DNA from: Ammoniphilus resinae | Lineage (GTDB): Bacteria; Bacillota; Bacilli; Aneurinibacillales; RAOX-1 | NCBI RefSeq assembly: GCF_017873965.1 | Contig: NZ_JAGGKT010000007.1 | Span: 124,001-188,000, forward strand | DNA: 64,000 nt | Reading direction: 5' to 3' | Part shown: positions 50,531 through 59,042 of the stretch, piece after piece | Numbering within the stretch: the first letter of the stretch is position 1 | Layout: each line of letters opens with the position of its first letter | Program-made: the position numbers and the translations under genes | The notes under the pieces: generated by a model | The model's database searches: none | Seen by the model: only the letters and a program-made list of their open reading frames with translations | What the model was told of the DNA's origin: nothing

Positions 50531-51565
50531 ATGGAGAGAGGATCTTGGAGAAAGTGGGTTGCTTCTGCTGCTGTGGTAGGTATGCTTGCACTAACAGCTT
50601 GTGGTGGCGGCGGTAATACATCGTCATCAGGAGGAGATGATAAAGCTTCTGCTGCATCATCTGAAACGAAAACCGATTTTCCTAAAAAGTCTGTAAACTT
50701 AATTGTTCCTTATGCAGCTGGTGGTGGTACTGATGCAACAGCACGAGCGTTAGCTAAGGAGGCTGAAAAGCACCTTGGGCAATCGATCGCTGTTGTGAAT
50801 AAAACCGGTGGCGGCGGTGCTGTTGGATTTACAGAAGGAGCAACAGCAAAGCCTGATGGGTATACCGTTACCATGGTTACGGTAGAACTTACGACATTAC
50901 ATCATTTAAATCTAACTCCAGTTACTTATAAAGAGTTTAAACCGATCGCACAGATCAACTTTGATCCAGCCACGATTACTGTAAGAGCAGATTCACCTTG
51001 GAAAACAGCCCAAGAATTTATTGATTATGCGAAAGCGCATCCTGGGGAAGTGAAGGTCGGAAATTCAGGTCCAGGATCCATCTGGCACCTTTCTGCTGCG
51101 GCACTTGAAAAAGATGCAGGCCTGAAGTTCAACCATGTACCATTCGATGGTGCTGCACCAGCTGTAACGGCGCTTCTTGGCGGACATATTGATGCTGTAC
51201 CGGTTAGTCCAGCAGAGGTTAAAGCACAAGTGGATGCAGGAAAACTAAGAACACTTGCCATTGTTGATGACAAGCCTTCCGATGCCCTTCCTGGAGTGAA
51301 GACACTTGAAGAAGAGACAGGAATTAAGACAACATACCTTGGTCCATGGCGTGGAGTTGTTGTACCTAAGGATACTCCAGACGATGTCGTTCAAGTGTTG
51401 ACGGATGCCTTTATGAAGGCTGCCGATGAGCCAGCGTTCAAGGAATATATGAACAATAACGGTCTCGGAATTGTTATTAAGGATGGGGCAGGCTTTGAAA
51501 AGTTGATGGAGGAAGCCGATCAATCATTCGGTGAACTTATCCCGGCTTTAGGGCTTGTCAAGTAA
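50531..51565 (+). CDS. Tripartite tricarboxylate transporter substrate-binding lipoprotein (TctC family), copy 2
   Basis: A 344-residue close paralogue of the preceding gene product, lipobox LTAC (Cys24). It has the body motifs VNLIVPYAAGGGTDATARALA and NKTGGGGAVGFTEGA, and ends with the same PALGLVK. The linker and parts of the ligand lobes differ, which could tune specificity. It has its own promoter, an IclR-type site and a cre-like site, and is followed by a hairpin and then the tctB and tctA genes, so this copy is the one directly linked to the permease. GGGGG lies before the ATG. Confidence 0.93.
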   Translation: MERGSWRKWVASAAVVGMLALTACGGGGNTSSSGGDDKASAASSETKTDFPKKSVNLIVPYAAGGGTDATARALAKEAEKHLGQSIAVVNKTGGGGAVGFTEGATAKPDGYTVTMVTVELTTLHHLNLTPVTYKEFKPIAQINFDPATITVRADSPWKTAQEFIDYAKAHPGEVKVGNSGPGSIWHLSAAALEKDAGLKFNHVPFDGAAPAVTALLGGHIDAVPVSPAEVKAQVDAGKLRTLAIVDDKPSDALPGVKTLEEETGIKTTYLGPWRGVVVPKDTPDDVVQVLTDAFMKAADEPAFKEYMNNNGLGIVIKDGAGFEKLMEEADQSFGELIPALGLVK

Positions 51566-51648
51566 GGGAAGCTTCCTATTGAAGCTTGAGCGTGTAGAAG
51601 AAATGGTTTAGCCATCGCTATACAGAAAGTTTCAATCTAAATCAATTT

Positions 51649-51673
51649 AAAGGCTGGGCCCAGCTCAGCCTTT
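51649..51673 (+). terminator. Hairpin between tctC copy 2 and tctB
   Basis: AAAGGCTGGG and CTCAGCCTTT (one mismatch) with a CCCAG loop and a short T run. Probably a partial terminator giving excess binding protein over permease. Confidence 0.6.
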
Positions 51674-51695
51674 ATCCAAAAAGGAGGTTGAATGA

Positions 51696-52133
51696 ATGAA
51701 AACAGCAGAACAAATTGCTAGCTTCATAGTGATGATTCTTGCGGTAGCCGTTTATGCTATGACCCTGCAGTTTCCGTCACTTGAGGGCTTCGAGACGGGC
51801 CCAGCCTTTTTTCCAAAAATGCTTAGTATCGTATTCTTTATTTTAGGTGTCCTTCTATTTTTACAATCGTTCCGCAGTTCAAATGATAAGCTTCCAGAAA
51901 AAATGAGAGATGCACTAATTATTATGGTACTTATGCTAGTCTATCTTTATTTAGTAACATTATTAGGATTTAATATTTCAACCCCGATTATTTTGGTAAT
52001 CTTCCTAGCATTCCTCAAAGTTAGAACTTGGTACTCGTATATCGCATTACCCATTGGTGTTACTTTCTTCGTTTATCTTATTTTCCAGGTGTTTCTGGGT
52101 GTTCCGATTCCAGAAGGTGCTATGTTTGGCTAA
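51696..52133 (+). CDS. Tripartite tricarboxylate transporter small membrane subunit (TctB family)
   Basis: A 145-residue protein with four hydrophobic segments and the FETGPAFFPKMLSI segment typical of TctB. AAGGAGG precedes the ATG. The large subunit follows 30 bases later. It forms the membrane part of the transporter with TctA. Confidence 0.88.
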   Translation: MKTAEQIASFIVMILAVAVYAMTLQFPSLEGFETGPAFFPKMLSIVFFILGVLLFLQSFRSSNDKLPEKMRDALIIMVLMLVYLYLVTLLGFNISTPIILVIFLAFLKVRTWYSYIALPIGVTFFVYLIFQVFLGVPIPEGAMFG

Positions 52134-52163
52134 ATTAATCTTATACAGAAAGGAGGAGACCCC

Positions 52164-53660
52164 TTGTTATTACAAGCCTTTTTTGACGTTTTCCAATTCA
52201 ATGTAATAGGTATTTTGATCCTTGGAGTTATTTCCGGAATTGCCATTGGATCATTGCCGGGATTAACTGCTACAATGGGGGTTGCCCTGCTTCTACCTTT
52301 AACCTTTGGAATGTCAGCAGTTACTGGTGTTCTTCTACTTATTGGTATTTATTTTGGCGCGATTTATGGTGGTTCAATCAGTGCCATCTTAATTAATACC
52401 CCTGGAACGCCATCTGCGGCAGCCACAACGATGGATGGTTATCCTTTGGCCCAACAGGGACATGCCAAAAAAGCATTGATGGTTTCTACAATCTCTTCCG
52501 GGGTTGGCGGGACAATCAGCGTCTTTTTCCTAATCTTTTTTGCTCCAATTCTAGCAGATTGGGCACTTGAGTTTAGTGCTGCGGAATCATTTGCTTTAGC
52601 AATCTTTGGTTTATCGATTATAACCAGTATTGCTGGGGAATCCATGGTAAAGGGGTTAATTACAGGGGTTGCAGGATTACTGATAGCAACAATGGGATTA
52701 GACCCAGTAAGTGGCTTTCCACGATTCACCTTTGGTGAAGTGAACTTGATGAACGGCCTTAATTTCATCCCAGTTATGATTGGTCTATTTGCAGCAAGTG
52801 AAGCGTTTAAATCAATGGAATCGATTAATTTTCAAGACAAAGTGAAAGTCACTTTAAACAAAGCGGGACTAAAATGGCCTGAATTTAAAAGAATCATACC
52901 AACCATTCTCCGTTCTACTGGACTTGGAACCTTTATTGGAATGATACCTGCAGCGGGCGGAGATGTTGCATCCTTCGTATCCTATAATGAAGCAAAGCGC
53001 TTTTCCAAGAAGCCTGAGGAATTTGGTAAAGGTGCATTAGAGGGTATTTCAGCACCGGAGGCAGCCAATAACGCGACAACAGGTGGGGCGATGATTCCGT
53101 TACTGACTCTTGGGATTCCGGGAGATGCCGTTACAGCAGTATTATTAGGTGCGTTTTTGGTTCAGGGTCTACAGCCTGGTCCATTGCTTTTCCAAAATCA
53201 CGGTGAAGTTGTATACGCTTTATTTATTGGGATGATTCTTGCAAACCTACTGATTATTATTTGCGGTCTGTCTGGAATTCGCCTGTTCGTGAAGGTTCTG
53301 GATGTTCCTAAGAAATACTTGACACCTACCATTCTTGTGCTCTGTGTGATTGGGTCTTATGCGTTGAACAATAACTTCTTTGATGTATGGGTGATGATGA
53401 TTTCCGGGATTGTTGGTTATTTCATGCAGCGTTATGGATTCCCGGCATCTCCGGTGATCTTGGCTCTCATTCTTGGACCAATGGCAGAAAGTAACCTTCG
53501 ACGCGCATTGGTAATGTCGGAAGGAAGCTATAGCATCTTCTTTACCCGTCCAATTGCTTGCACACTGATTATTTTGGCGATTTTAACCTTGTTTACGCCT
53601 TTATTCCGCTATTTGTGGAATAACCACAAGAAGAGAAAAGCAAATTCAGAAGCAATTTAA
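52164..53660 (+). CDS. Tripartite tricarboxylate transporter large permease (TctA family)
   Basis: A 498-residue permease with about 11-12 membrane segments. The TctA signatures IGSLPGLTATMGVALLLPLTF near residue 28 and YGGSISAILINTPGTPSAAA near residue 70 are clear, with a second GMIPAAGGDVASFVSYNEAK near residue 260. A TTG start follows AGGAGGAGA. Length is normal. It imports a di- or tricarboxylate, or a sugar acid if the IclR-type site before its binding protein is functional. Confidence 0.93.
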   Translation: MLLQAFFDVFQFNVIGILILGVISGIAIGSLPGLTATMGVALLLPLTFGMSAVTGVLLLIGIYFGAIYGGSISAILINTPGTPSAAATTMDGYPLAQQGHAKKALMVSTISSGVGGTISVFFLIFFAPILADWALEFSAAESFALAIFGLSIITSIAGESMVKGLITGVAGLLIATMGLDPVSGFPRFTFGEVNLMNGLNFIPVMIGLFAASEAFKSMESINFQDKVKVTLNKAGLKWPEFKRIIPTILRSTGLGTFIGMIPAAGGDVASFVSYNEAKRFSKKPEEFGKGALEGISAPEAANNATTGGAMIPLLTLGIPGDAVTAVLLGAFLVQGLQPGPLLFQNHGEVVYALFIGMILANLLIIICGLSGIRLFVKVLDVPKKYLTPTILVLCVIGSYALNNNFFDVWVMMISGIVGYFMQRYGFPASPVILALILGPMAESNLRRALVMSEGSYSIFFTRPIACTLIILAILTLFTPLFRYLWNNHKKRKANSEAI

Positions 53661-53705
53661 TATCCATATCTTTGTGAAATGTGATATTTTAGAAGAGAAA
53701 GGTTC

Positions 53706-53745
53706 AATGGTTTAATCTAGATTAGATTAAACCATTGCCCTTTTT
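53706..53745 (+). terminator. Terminator after tctA
   Basis: AATGGTTTAATC and GATTAAACCATT form a perfect 12-base stem with a TAGATTA loop, followed by GCCCTTTTT. Confidence 0.75.
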
Positions 53746-53806
53746 CCATGGCAGTAGTTTAACATGATATAACTCAAAAATATAATAATGTGAGGAGTAA
53801 TGGAAG

Positions 53807-54826
53807 ATGAGAAGCCTGGTATGGACAAAAGCAGAATGGATGGAAATGCAGGAGACAGATGTTCCAAAAATTGCAGCTGACGAAGTTCTAGTTAAGGTGG
53901 ATGTTATTGGTATTTGTGGTTCTGAAATTGAAGGATACCTCGGACATAACAGTTTGCGAGTACCACCGTTAATTATGGGACATGAATTTAGCGGAACTGT
54001 TGTTGAAGTTGGGTCAAATGCGCAAAGAGTTTCCGTTGGAAAACGTGTAGTTGTTAATCCATTAATCTCCTGTGGGCATTGTGCCTCTTGCCGCAAAGGA
54101 TTAGTTCAACTTTGTAAGGAACGGAGCATTGTTGGGATCCATCGGCCCGGAGCATTTGCTGAATATGTCAATGTTCCCGCTTCCGCCGTTCACGAAATTC
54201 CAGATTCGCTTAGTTCTTTCCGGGCTGCACTAACCGAGCCGCTTGCATGTTCCTTACGGGCAGCGAGAAGAGCGATGGAAAACCATCCTTTTGCTAATGT
54301 CGTGGTATTCGGGGCAGGAACCATCGGACTTTTGAGTTTTCTCGTAGCACAGATTCTTGGTGCGTCGAAAACAGTGGTTGTCGATACGAATGATGCTAGA
54401 TTGAAGACACCAGAACGTTTAGGTGCGTCCTTTACAATCAATCCAAAGACTCCGAACTTTGTACAGAAAATTAAGGATGCTGTCGGACCTAATGGAGTTG
54501 ATGTGATTATTGATGCTGCTGGTTTTCAACCGACCCGTTCAGCAGCGGTTGAGCTTGTTAATTCAGGTGGTACCATCATGAATATTGGTTTGGGAATTGA
54601 TCAAACTCAATTGCCGATCAATGTTTGCATCCGTCAAGAGATTAGTGTTTTAGGATCCTTCTCCTATACTCACCAAGATTTCCATGAGGCGTTGGAGTTA
54701 CTTAAAAGTGGACGAATCGATGAAACGGAATGGTCGGAAATTCGCTCCTTGCCAGAAGGAAATCAGGCTTTTCAGGACCTTGTTAAAGGTCGTGTAGAAA
54801 ACGCGAAGATTTTTCTTACCGTATAG
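53807..54826 (+). CDS. Zinc-dependent alcohol dehydrogenase (sorbitol/threonine dehydrogenase type)
   Basis: A 339-residue medium-chain dehydrogenase. Catalytic zinc ligands are in GICGSEIEG and GHEFSGTVVEVG. The four structural-zinc cysteines lie in CGHCASCRKGLVQLC, and VVFGAGTIGLLSFLVAQ is the NAD site. GAGGAG precedes the ATG. It is transcribed alone between two terminators, next to the carboxylate transporter. Likely substrates are polyols, sugars or galactonate/idonate-like acids; not resolvable here. Confidence 0.87.
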   Translation: MRSLVWTKAEWMEMQETDVPKIAADEVLVKVDVIGICGSEIEGYLGHNSLRVPPLIMGHEFSGTVVEVGSNAQRVSVGKRVVVNPLISCGHCASCRKGLVQLCKERSIVGIHRPGAFAEYVNVPASAVHEIPDSLSSFRAALTEPLACSLRAARRAMENHPFANVVVFGAGTIGLLSFLVAQILGASKTVVVDTNDARLKTPERLGASFTINPKTPNFVQKIKDAVGPNGVDVIIDAAGFQPTRSAAVELVNSGGTIMNIGLGIDQTQLPINVCIRQEISVLGSFSYTHQDFHEALELLKSGRIDETEWSEIRSLPEGNQAFQDLVKGRVENAKIFLTV

Positions 54827-54836
54827 AAGAAAACTT

Positions 54837-54865
54837 GAACGTTCCCTTCATGGGAACGTTCTCTA
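54837..54865 (+). terminator. Terminator after the alcohol dehydrogenase gene
   Basis: GAACGTTCCC and GGGAACGTTC form a perfect 10-base stem with a TTCAT loop, followed by TCTATTT. Confidence 0.75.
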
Positions 54866-54877
54866 TTTGGGGGCATC

Positions 54878-55786
54878 ATGATGAACTGGCTTATATTTAT
54901 TCTTTGCTTTATTTGGGGTTCCAATTGGGTAGCAATGAAAGCAGCAGTGGACTATTTTCCACCTGTCATGTTTTCGGCTATCCGTTTTCTTTTAGGAGCT
55001 GTTGTGTTGTTTCTCATCTTGTTTTACAAGAAGACCCCTTTCCCAAATCGCTATAAGTTGAAATGGTATGCTGTCTGTGGGTTTTTACAGACTGCATTTA
55101 TGTATGCGATTTCGCAATCTTCCGTGCTTTATATTAATGCAGGAATAGCTTGTGTTTTGGGATTTACGATGCCATTTTGGTTGTCGATCATGGCACATTT
55201 TTTCTTGCCAGGTGAGCGGCTGACACCAGTGAAAATGGCGGGATTGATGATTGGAATTATTGGTCTAATTTTTGTAATGAATATTAATCCGTTTCAGATG
55301 GAATTCGATGGCTTAACCCTTTTTGTTGAGCTTCTTGTCGTTTTAAGTTCACTTGCCTGGGCGATTGCCAATCTAATTATAAAAACCAAACTGCAGAATT
55401 GCGATATGGTTGAATTCACAGCATATCAGATGGGATTTGGCGGGATGATGTTGTTCGTCTTTGCCTTATTTTATGAGGCCGGCCAACCCATAGAGTGGAC
55501 TTCCCAAGCCGTGTTCGCATTAATTTATGCGGGGGTTTTAGCCTCCTCCTTGGCTTATGTTTTATGGTTCTATATTCTTTCTCGAGTGGAGGCAAGCAAA
55601 AGTTCTGTCAGTCTTTTATTAGTACCAGTGATCGGAGCCTTGTCTGTATGGATTGTATTAGGTGAACAGTTGGAATGGGGCGCCTGGTTTGGTATTCTAT
55701 TAGTGGTATTAGGAATTGGCTTTGTAAATAGGAAAGAAAAGACTGTGGAGCTAAAAACATATCGGCACAGCGATATAGCTTCTTAA
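54878..55786 (+). CDS. DMT superfamily (EamA) transporter
   Basis: A 302-residue membrane protein with ten hydrophobic segments in two EamA repeats. The first opens with ILCFIWGSNWVAMKAAVDYFPP. The second is near residue 150, and the end reads LLVVLGIGFVNRK. GGGGG is just before ATGATG. It exports small metabolites or amino acids in characterised relatives. A small gene follows after 17 bases and probably shares its transcript. Confidence 0.88.
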   Translation: MMNWLIFILCFIWGSNWVAMKAAVDYFPPVMFSAIRFLLGAVVLFLILFYKKTPFPNRYKLKWYAVCGFLQTAFMYAISQSSVLYINAGIACVLGFTMPFWLSIMAHFFLPGERLTPVKMAGLMIGIIGLIFVMNINPFQMEFDGLTLFVELLVVLSSLAWAIANLIIKTKLQNCDMVEFTAYQMGFGGMMLFVFALFYEAGQPIEWTSQAVFALIYAGVLASSLAYVLWFYILSRVEASKSSVSLLLVPVIGALSVWIVLGEQLEWGAWFGILLVVLGIGFVNRKEKTVELKTYRHSDIAS

Positions 55787-55803
55787 GAGGGGAGTTGAAA
55801 CTA

Positions 55804-56097
55804 TTGAAATATCATCTTTTACTTAGTCCTTTTCAGGTGGAGATATTGCTTGAAACGGTAGAAGCCTTTGTCGATAATCAAAAGCTTTTACATATCCCTA
55901 ATAAAGAGGGAGATATCGTAGCCCTACCGTTGACAAAGGATGCACTGTTATTTATAAAAGACCAAATGAATGATGAGAGAACAGAGATAGAGATTGATGT
56001 GGCTGAGGATTCAGGAAACCTAGCGACAGTTTCGATACAGATTACAGGGGTTTCTGAATCTTATCAGGTAGATCTCAATGACTTTGATGTGAGTTAA
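55804..56097 (+). CDS. Small protein of unknown function
   Basis: A 97-residue acidic soluble protein (many Glu and Asp, for example NDERTEIEIDVAEDSGN). It has alternating beta-like segments and no membrane segment or known motif. The TTG at 55804 is favoured by AGGGGAG 9 bases ahead; TTG 55795 overlaps that site. It lies 17 bases after the EamA gene and directly before a 52-base tandem repeat array. I do not recognise a family. Confidence 0.6.
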   Translation: MKYHLLLSPFQVEILLETVEAFVDNQKLLHIPNKEGDIVALPLTKDALLFIKDQMNDERTEIEIDVAEDSGNLATVSIQITGVSESYQVDLNDFDVS

Positions 56098-56110
56098 AGG
56101 CTTGATTTGT

Positions 56111-56511
56111 GACAGGGAATCTCAGTTTTTCCTTGAGCCTGTCAGAAAAAGGAATGATTCGAGACAGGGAACTGTGATTTCACCGTGAGCCTGTCAGAAA
56201 AGGTCCTGATTTGAGACAGGGAACCGTGATTTCACCGTGAGCCTGTCAGAAAAGGGCCTGATTCGTGACAGGGAATCTTGGTTTTTCCCTGAGCCTGTCA
56301 GAAAAAAGCATGATTTGAGACAGGGAACCGCGATTTCGCCGTGAGCCTGTCAGAAAAAGGCCTGATTTGTGACAAGGAACTGCGTTTTTGCCGTGAGCCT
56401 GTCAGAAAAGGGCTTGATTTGTGACAAGGAACTGCGATTTCACCGTAAGGCTCGGAATTTGACAGGGGGACCTCGATTTCGCCCCGAAGCTGTCACAAAC
56501 CAGGCCTAGAT
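56111..56511. repeat. Tandem 52-base repeat array with conserved hairpins
   Basis: Six full 52-base units start at 56111, 56163, 56215, 56267, 56319 and 56371. A seventh (56423) has lost 14 bases, and a degenerate eighth begins at 56461. Each full unit begins GACAGG or GACAAG and contains GAGCCTGTCAGAAAA, so the ends pair as GACAGG/CCTGTC. The inner part holds a second stem whose bases change together: GTGA/TCAC in units 2 and 3, GCGA/TCGC in unit 5. The 52-base period is not a multiple of three and no long frame runs through. The array lies between convergent genes and occupies most of the 490-base gap. Function unknown. Confidence 0.9.
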
Positions 56512-56549
56512 ATTGAGAGGAATCAGCTCTTTCCCCCTGAACTCCCGCA

Positions 56550-56580
56550 AAATAAAAAATCCTCCCTTCACCAAGGGAGG
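56550..56580 (-). terminator. Terminator of hemQ
   Basis: CCTCCCTT and AAGGGAGG with a CACC loop. On the minus strand the stem is followed by a T-rich tract (A run 56551-56559 on the plus strand). Confidence 0.85.
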
Positions 56581-56587
56581 CCGTTCA

Positions 56588-57331
56588 TTATATTGCAAAT
56601 AACTGCTTCAATTGATCCTCTTCTAAACGATTCCCCACAAAGAAGGAACCAAAGTCTCCATAGCGGGCACTTACTTCATCAAAACGCATTTCATAAACCA
56701 GTTTTTTATAGGTAACGGGATCATCTGCAAAAAGAGTAACTCCCCATTCCCAATCATCGAGGCCAACAGATCCAGAGATAATTTGGATAACTTGTCCAGC
56801 ATACTTTCTTCCGATCATTCCGTGGCTTCTCATCATGCTTGAACGCTCTTCCATTGGAAGCATGTACCAGTTATCATTGCCTGATCTCCGCTTATTCATT
56901 GGATAGAAGCATATATGCTTAGTCTTTGGAAGGACAGGCTTTAGACGTCCCTGAATATATGGATCGGTGTCTGGATTTACATCGGAATGGACATAAGTAC
57001 TTAATTCTACAACAGATACATAGGAGTAGCTTGGTACTGTAAATTCTGCAAAACGTGTTTTATTAAAGCTGGTTTCAACATCTTGCAATTCCTCAAGGGT
57101 TGGTCGAAGATGCATGAAAACCAGATCGGCTTTATGCCCGACAACGGAGAAGACGCCAAAACTGCCTTCTTTCTTTTCTTCGACAGTTTTCCACTCCGAA
57201 TACAAGGAAAACAATTCTTCTTGAATTTGCCCTCTTTCATCTGCGGAGAGCGATTTCCAGGCTGCCCAATCAATCGTTCTAAAATCATGAAGGACGTACC
57301 ATCCTTCTAATGTCTGTACAGATTGACTCAT
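56588..57331 (-). CDS. hemQ: Coproheme decarboxylase HemQ (chlorite dismutase family)
   Basis: A 247-residue HemQ, the last enzyme of the coproporphyrin-dependent haem pathway of Gram-positives, converting coproheme to haem b. [22 protein letters not shown] carries the reactive Tyr region, and [21 protein letters not shown] carries the proximal His. [14 protein letters not shown] and [15 protein letters not shown] are also typical. AAGGAG precedes the ATG at 57331 on the minus strand; an upstream ATG at 57352 has no site. It is a single gene divergent from the glutamine synthetase gene. Haem supply would suit the respiratory genes nearby. Confidence 0.95.
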   Translation of the reverse strand: MSQSVQTLEGWYVLHDFRTIDWAAWKSLSADERGQIQEELFSLYSEWKTVEEKKEGSFGVFSVVGHKADLVFMHLRPTLEELQDVETSFNKTRFAEFTVPSYSYVSVVELSTYVHSDVNPDTDPYIQGRLKPVLPKTKHICFYPMNKRRSGNDNWYMLPMEERSSMMRSHGMIGRKYAGQVIQIISGSVGLDDWEWGVTLFADDPVTYKKLVYEMRFDEVSARYGDFGSFFVGNRLEEDQLKQLFAI

Positions 57332-57457
57332 CTTATTCACACTCCTTATCATTTGTCACCGAGGATAGTATACCATAATCATGCAGCTTTTCTAAAACTT
57401 TATCTTCCTTTAACGGACTATCGGCAAAAAAATTGGTTTAATGTACGGAAAAAAGGA

Positions 57458-57486
57458 TTGCAAGAATGGATCTTGTCCCCTATAAT
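57458..57486 (+). promoter_or_regulatory. Sigma-A promoter of the glutamine synthetase gene
   Basis: TTGCAA (57458-57463), a 17-base spacer and a perfect TATAAT (57481-57486), about 55 bases before the gene. Confidence 0.65.
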
Positions 57487-57504
57487 TAACCGGGTGAGAA
57501 TCAA

Positions 57505-57521
57505 TGTTAGATAAGCTGACA
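57505..57521. promoter_or_regulatory. GlnR/TnrA box
   Basis: TGTTAGATAAGCTGACA is an exact match to TGTNAN7TNACA. It starts 18 bases after the -10, so a bound GlnR or TnrA would repress by blocking the early transcribed region. Confidence 0.7.
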
Positions 57522-57541
57522 CCGATCGGGAGGTTGCAGAA

Positions 57542-58891
57542 GTGGTATTAGCAGCAGGAATGGATAGCAAATTACAAGAAATTCAGAAAATGATTGAGAA
57601 GATGCATGTTGAACTTCTACACCTTCAGTTCGTTGATCTTGAAGGCACCTTGAAGCAGTTGACAATTACTGTTGAACAGCTGGAGGATGCAGTAGATGGC
57701 AAAATTATGTTTGATGGATCATCGATTATCGGGTTTGCACCGATAAACAAATCAGATTTATACTTACAGCCAGATCTTTCCACCTTTTCTATAATCCCTT
57801 GGACTGTGGAGAATGGCTATGCAGAAGCAAGATTTCTATGCAGTGTCTTCAATCCAGATGGAACCCCTTATGAAGGAGATACCCGAAACGTCTTAAAGAG
57901 GACGGTCGATCATGCGGCAAAAATGGGATATCAAGTCTATTTGGGTCCTGAATTGGAATTTTTTCTTTTTCAAGTTGATGATAAGGGGAAACCAACAATT
58001 AATACGGTCGATCAAGCTTCTTACTTTGAACCGGCTCCATATGACCTAGGAGAACGAGTTCGCTTGGAAATTTACCGCACGTTGAAAGCGATGGGTTATA
58101 CGATTGAAGCCTCTCATCATGAGGTTGCACCTGGGCAACATGAAATTAGCTATAAATACGCGGATGCGCTTGGGGCTGCAGACCGTGCGACAACCTTTAA
58201 ATGGGTGGTTAGAACAATTGCGAGGAAGTTCGGACTGCACGCGACTTTTATGCCAAAACCCCTTTATGGACAATCTGGTTCAGGGATGCACGTGAATGTT
58301 TCCTTATTTCAAAATGAACAAAATGTCTTTTATGATGAATATAGAAAACTTCAGCTTTCAAAAGTAGCCTACCAATTTATTGCCGGGTTATTGGAAAATG
58401 TGAAAACTCTTACGGCAGTTACCAATCCGTTGGTAAATTCTTATAAACGGCTTGTTCCGGGCTTTGAGGCACCTTGTTATATTGCTTGGTCGGCTTCTAA
58501 TCGATCGGCCTTAATCAGGATCCCTGCCAAGAGGGGAGCAGCCACACGCGTTGAGCTTCGTTGTCCAGACCCTTCTGCCAATCCTTATTTAGCTTATGCA
58601 ATCATTGTTTCGGCTGGATTGGATGGGGTAGAACGAGAGCTCACAGCAGTGGATGCTGTTGATGAAGACATTTTCCATATGTCCCCAGCGGAAAGAAAGA
58701 GGAGAGGGATTGCTAGTCTTCCTGCAAGCCTTGAGGCTGCATTAGCTCTTTTCGAAGAAGGACATATAGGACTTGAAACGTTTGGTGAGCATGTCTACAA
58801 TGAATATGTTGCACTAAAAAGGGATGAATGGGATCGATACCGTACAGCTGTTCATCCATGGGAAATAGAAGCATACCAACAAAAATTCTAA
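57542..58891 (+). CDS. Type I glutamine synthetase
   Basis: A 449-residue GSI of the alpha type, making glutamine from glutamate, ammonia and ATP. MFDGSSIIGF near residue 55, the metal-binding GPELEFFLF near residue 139, EVAPGQHEI near residue 200 and the ATP motif KPLYGQSGSGMHVNVS near residue 240 are present. NRSALIRIPAKRGAATRVELRCPDPSANPYLA follows near residue 322. A GTG start is preceded by GGGAGG. No glnR is adjacent, unlike the main Bacillus glnRA operon, so this may be a second copy. Its promoter carries a GlnR/TnrA box. Confidence 0.92.
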   Translation: MVLAAGMDSKLQEIQKMIEKMHVELLHLQFVDLEGTLKQLTITVEQLEDAVDGKIMFDGSSIIGFAPINKSDLYLQPDLSTFSIIPWTVENGYAEARFLCSVFNPDGTPYEGDTRNVLKRTVDHAAKMGYQVYLGPELEFFLFQVDDKGKPTINTVDQASYFEPAPYDLGERVRLEIYRTLKAMGYTIEASHHEVAPGQHEISYKYADALGAADRATTFKWVVRTIARKFGLHATFMPKPLYGQSGSGMHVNVSLFQNEQNVFYDEYRKLQLSKVAYQFIAGLLENVKTLTAVTNPLVNSYKRLVPGFEAPCYIAWSASNRSALIRIPAKRGAATRVELRCPDPSANPYLAYAIIVSAGLDGVERELTAVDAVDEDIFHMSPAERKRRGIASLPASLEAALALFEEGHIGLETFGEHVYNEYVALKRDEWDRYRTAVHPWEIEAYQQKF

Positions 58892-58896
58892 TCATG

Positions 58897-58928
58897 AGAC
58901 TGTCATGGGAGACCGTGGCAGTCTTTTT
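58897..58928 (+). terminator. Terminator after the glutamine synthetase gene
   Basis: AGACTGTCATGG and CCGTGGCAGTCT (two non-Watson-Crick positions) with a GAGA loop and TTTTT. Confidence 0.85.
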
Positions 58929-59042
58929 CATTTTCCCTATTCAGGACTTTTTAACCTGAAGAATCAGGGGAATTCCCGATGTAAGGATTACTTGACTCTT
59001 GTTAGAATATGTTTAAGAAAAGCTTTTATTGAGGGGGACGTT

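Noticed and set aside
56111-56511. CRISPR-like array
   Set aside because: The whole 52-base unit repeats, with no unique spacers between short repeats and no cas genes nearby.
58905-59042. Longer N-terminus for MoeA
   Set aside because: It overlaps the glutamine synthetase terminator; GAGGGGG supports ATG 59043, where family similarity begins.
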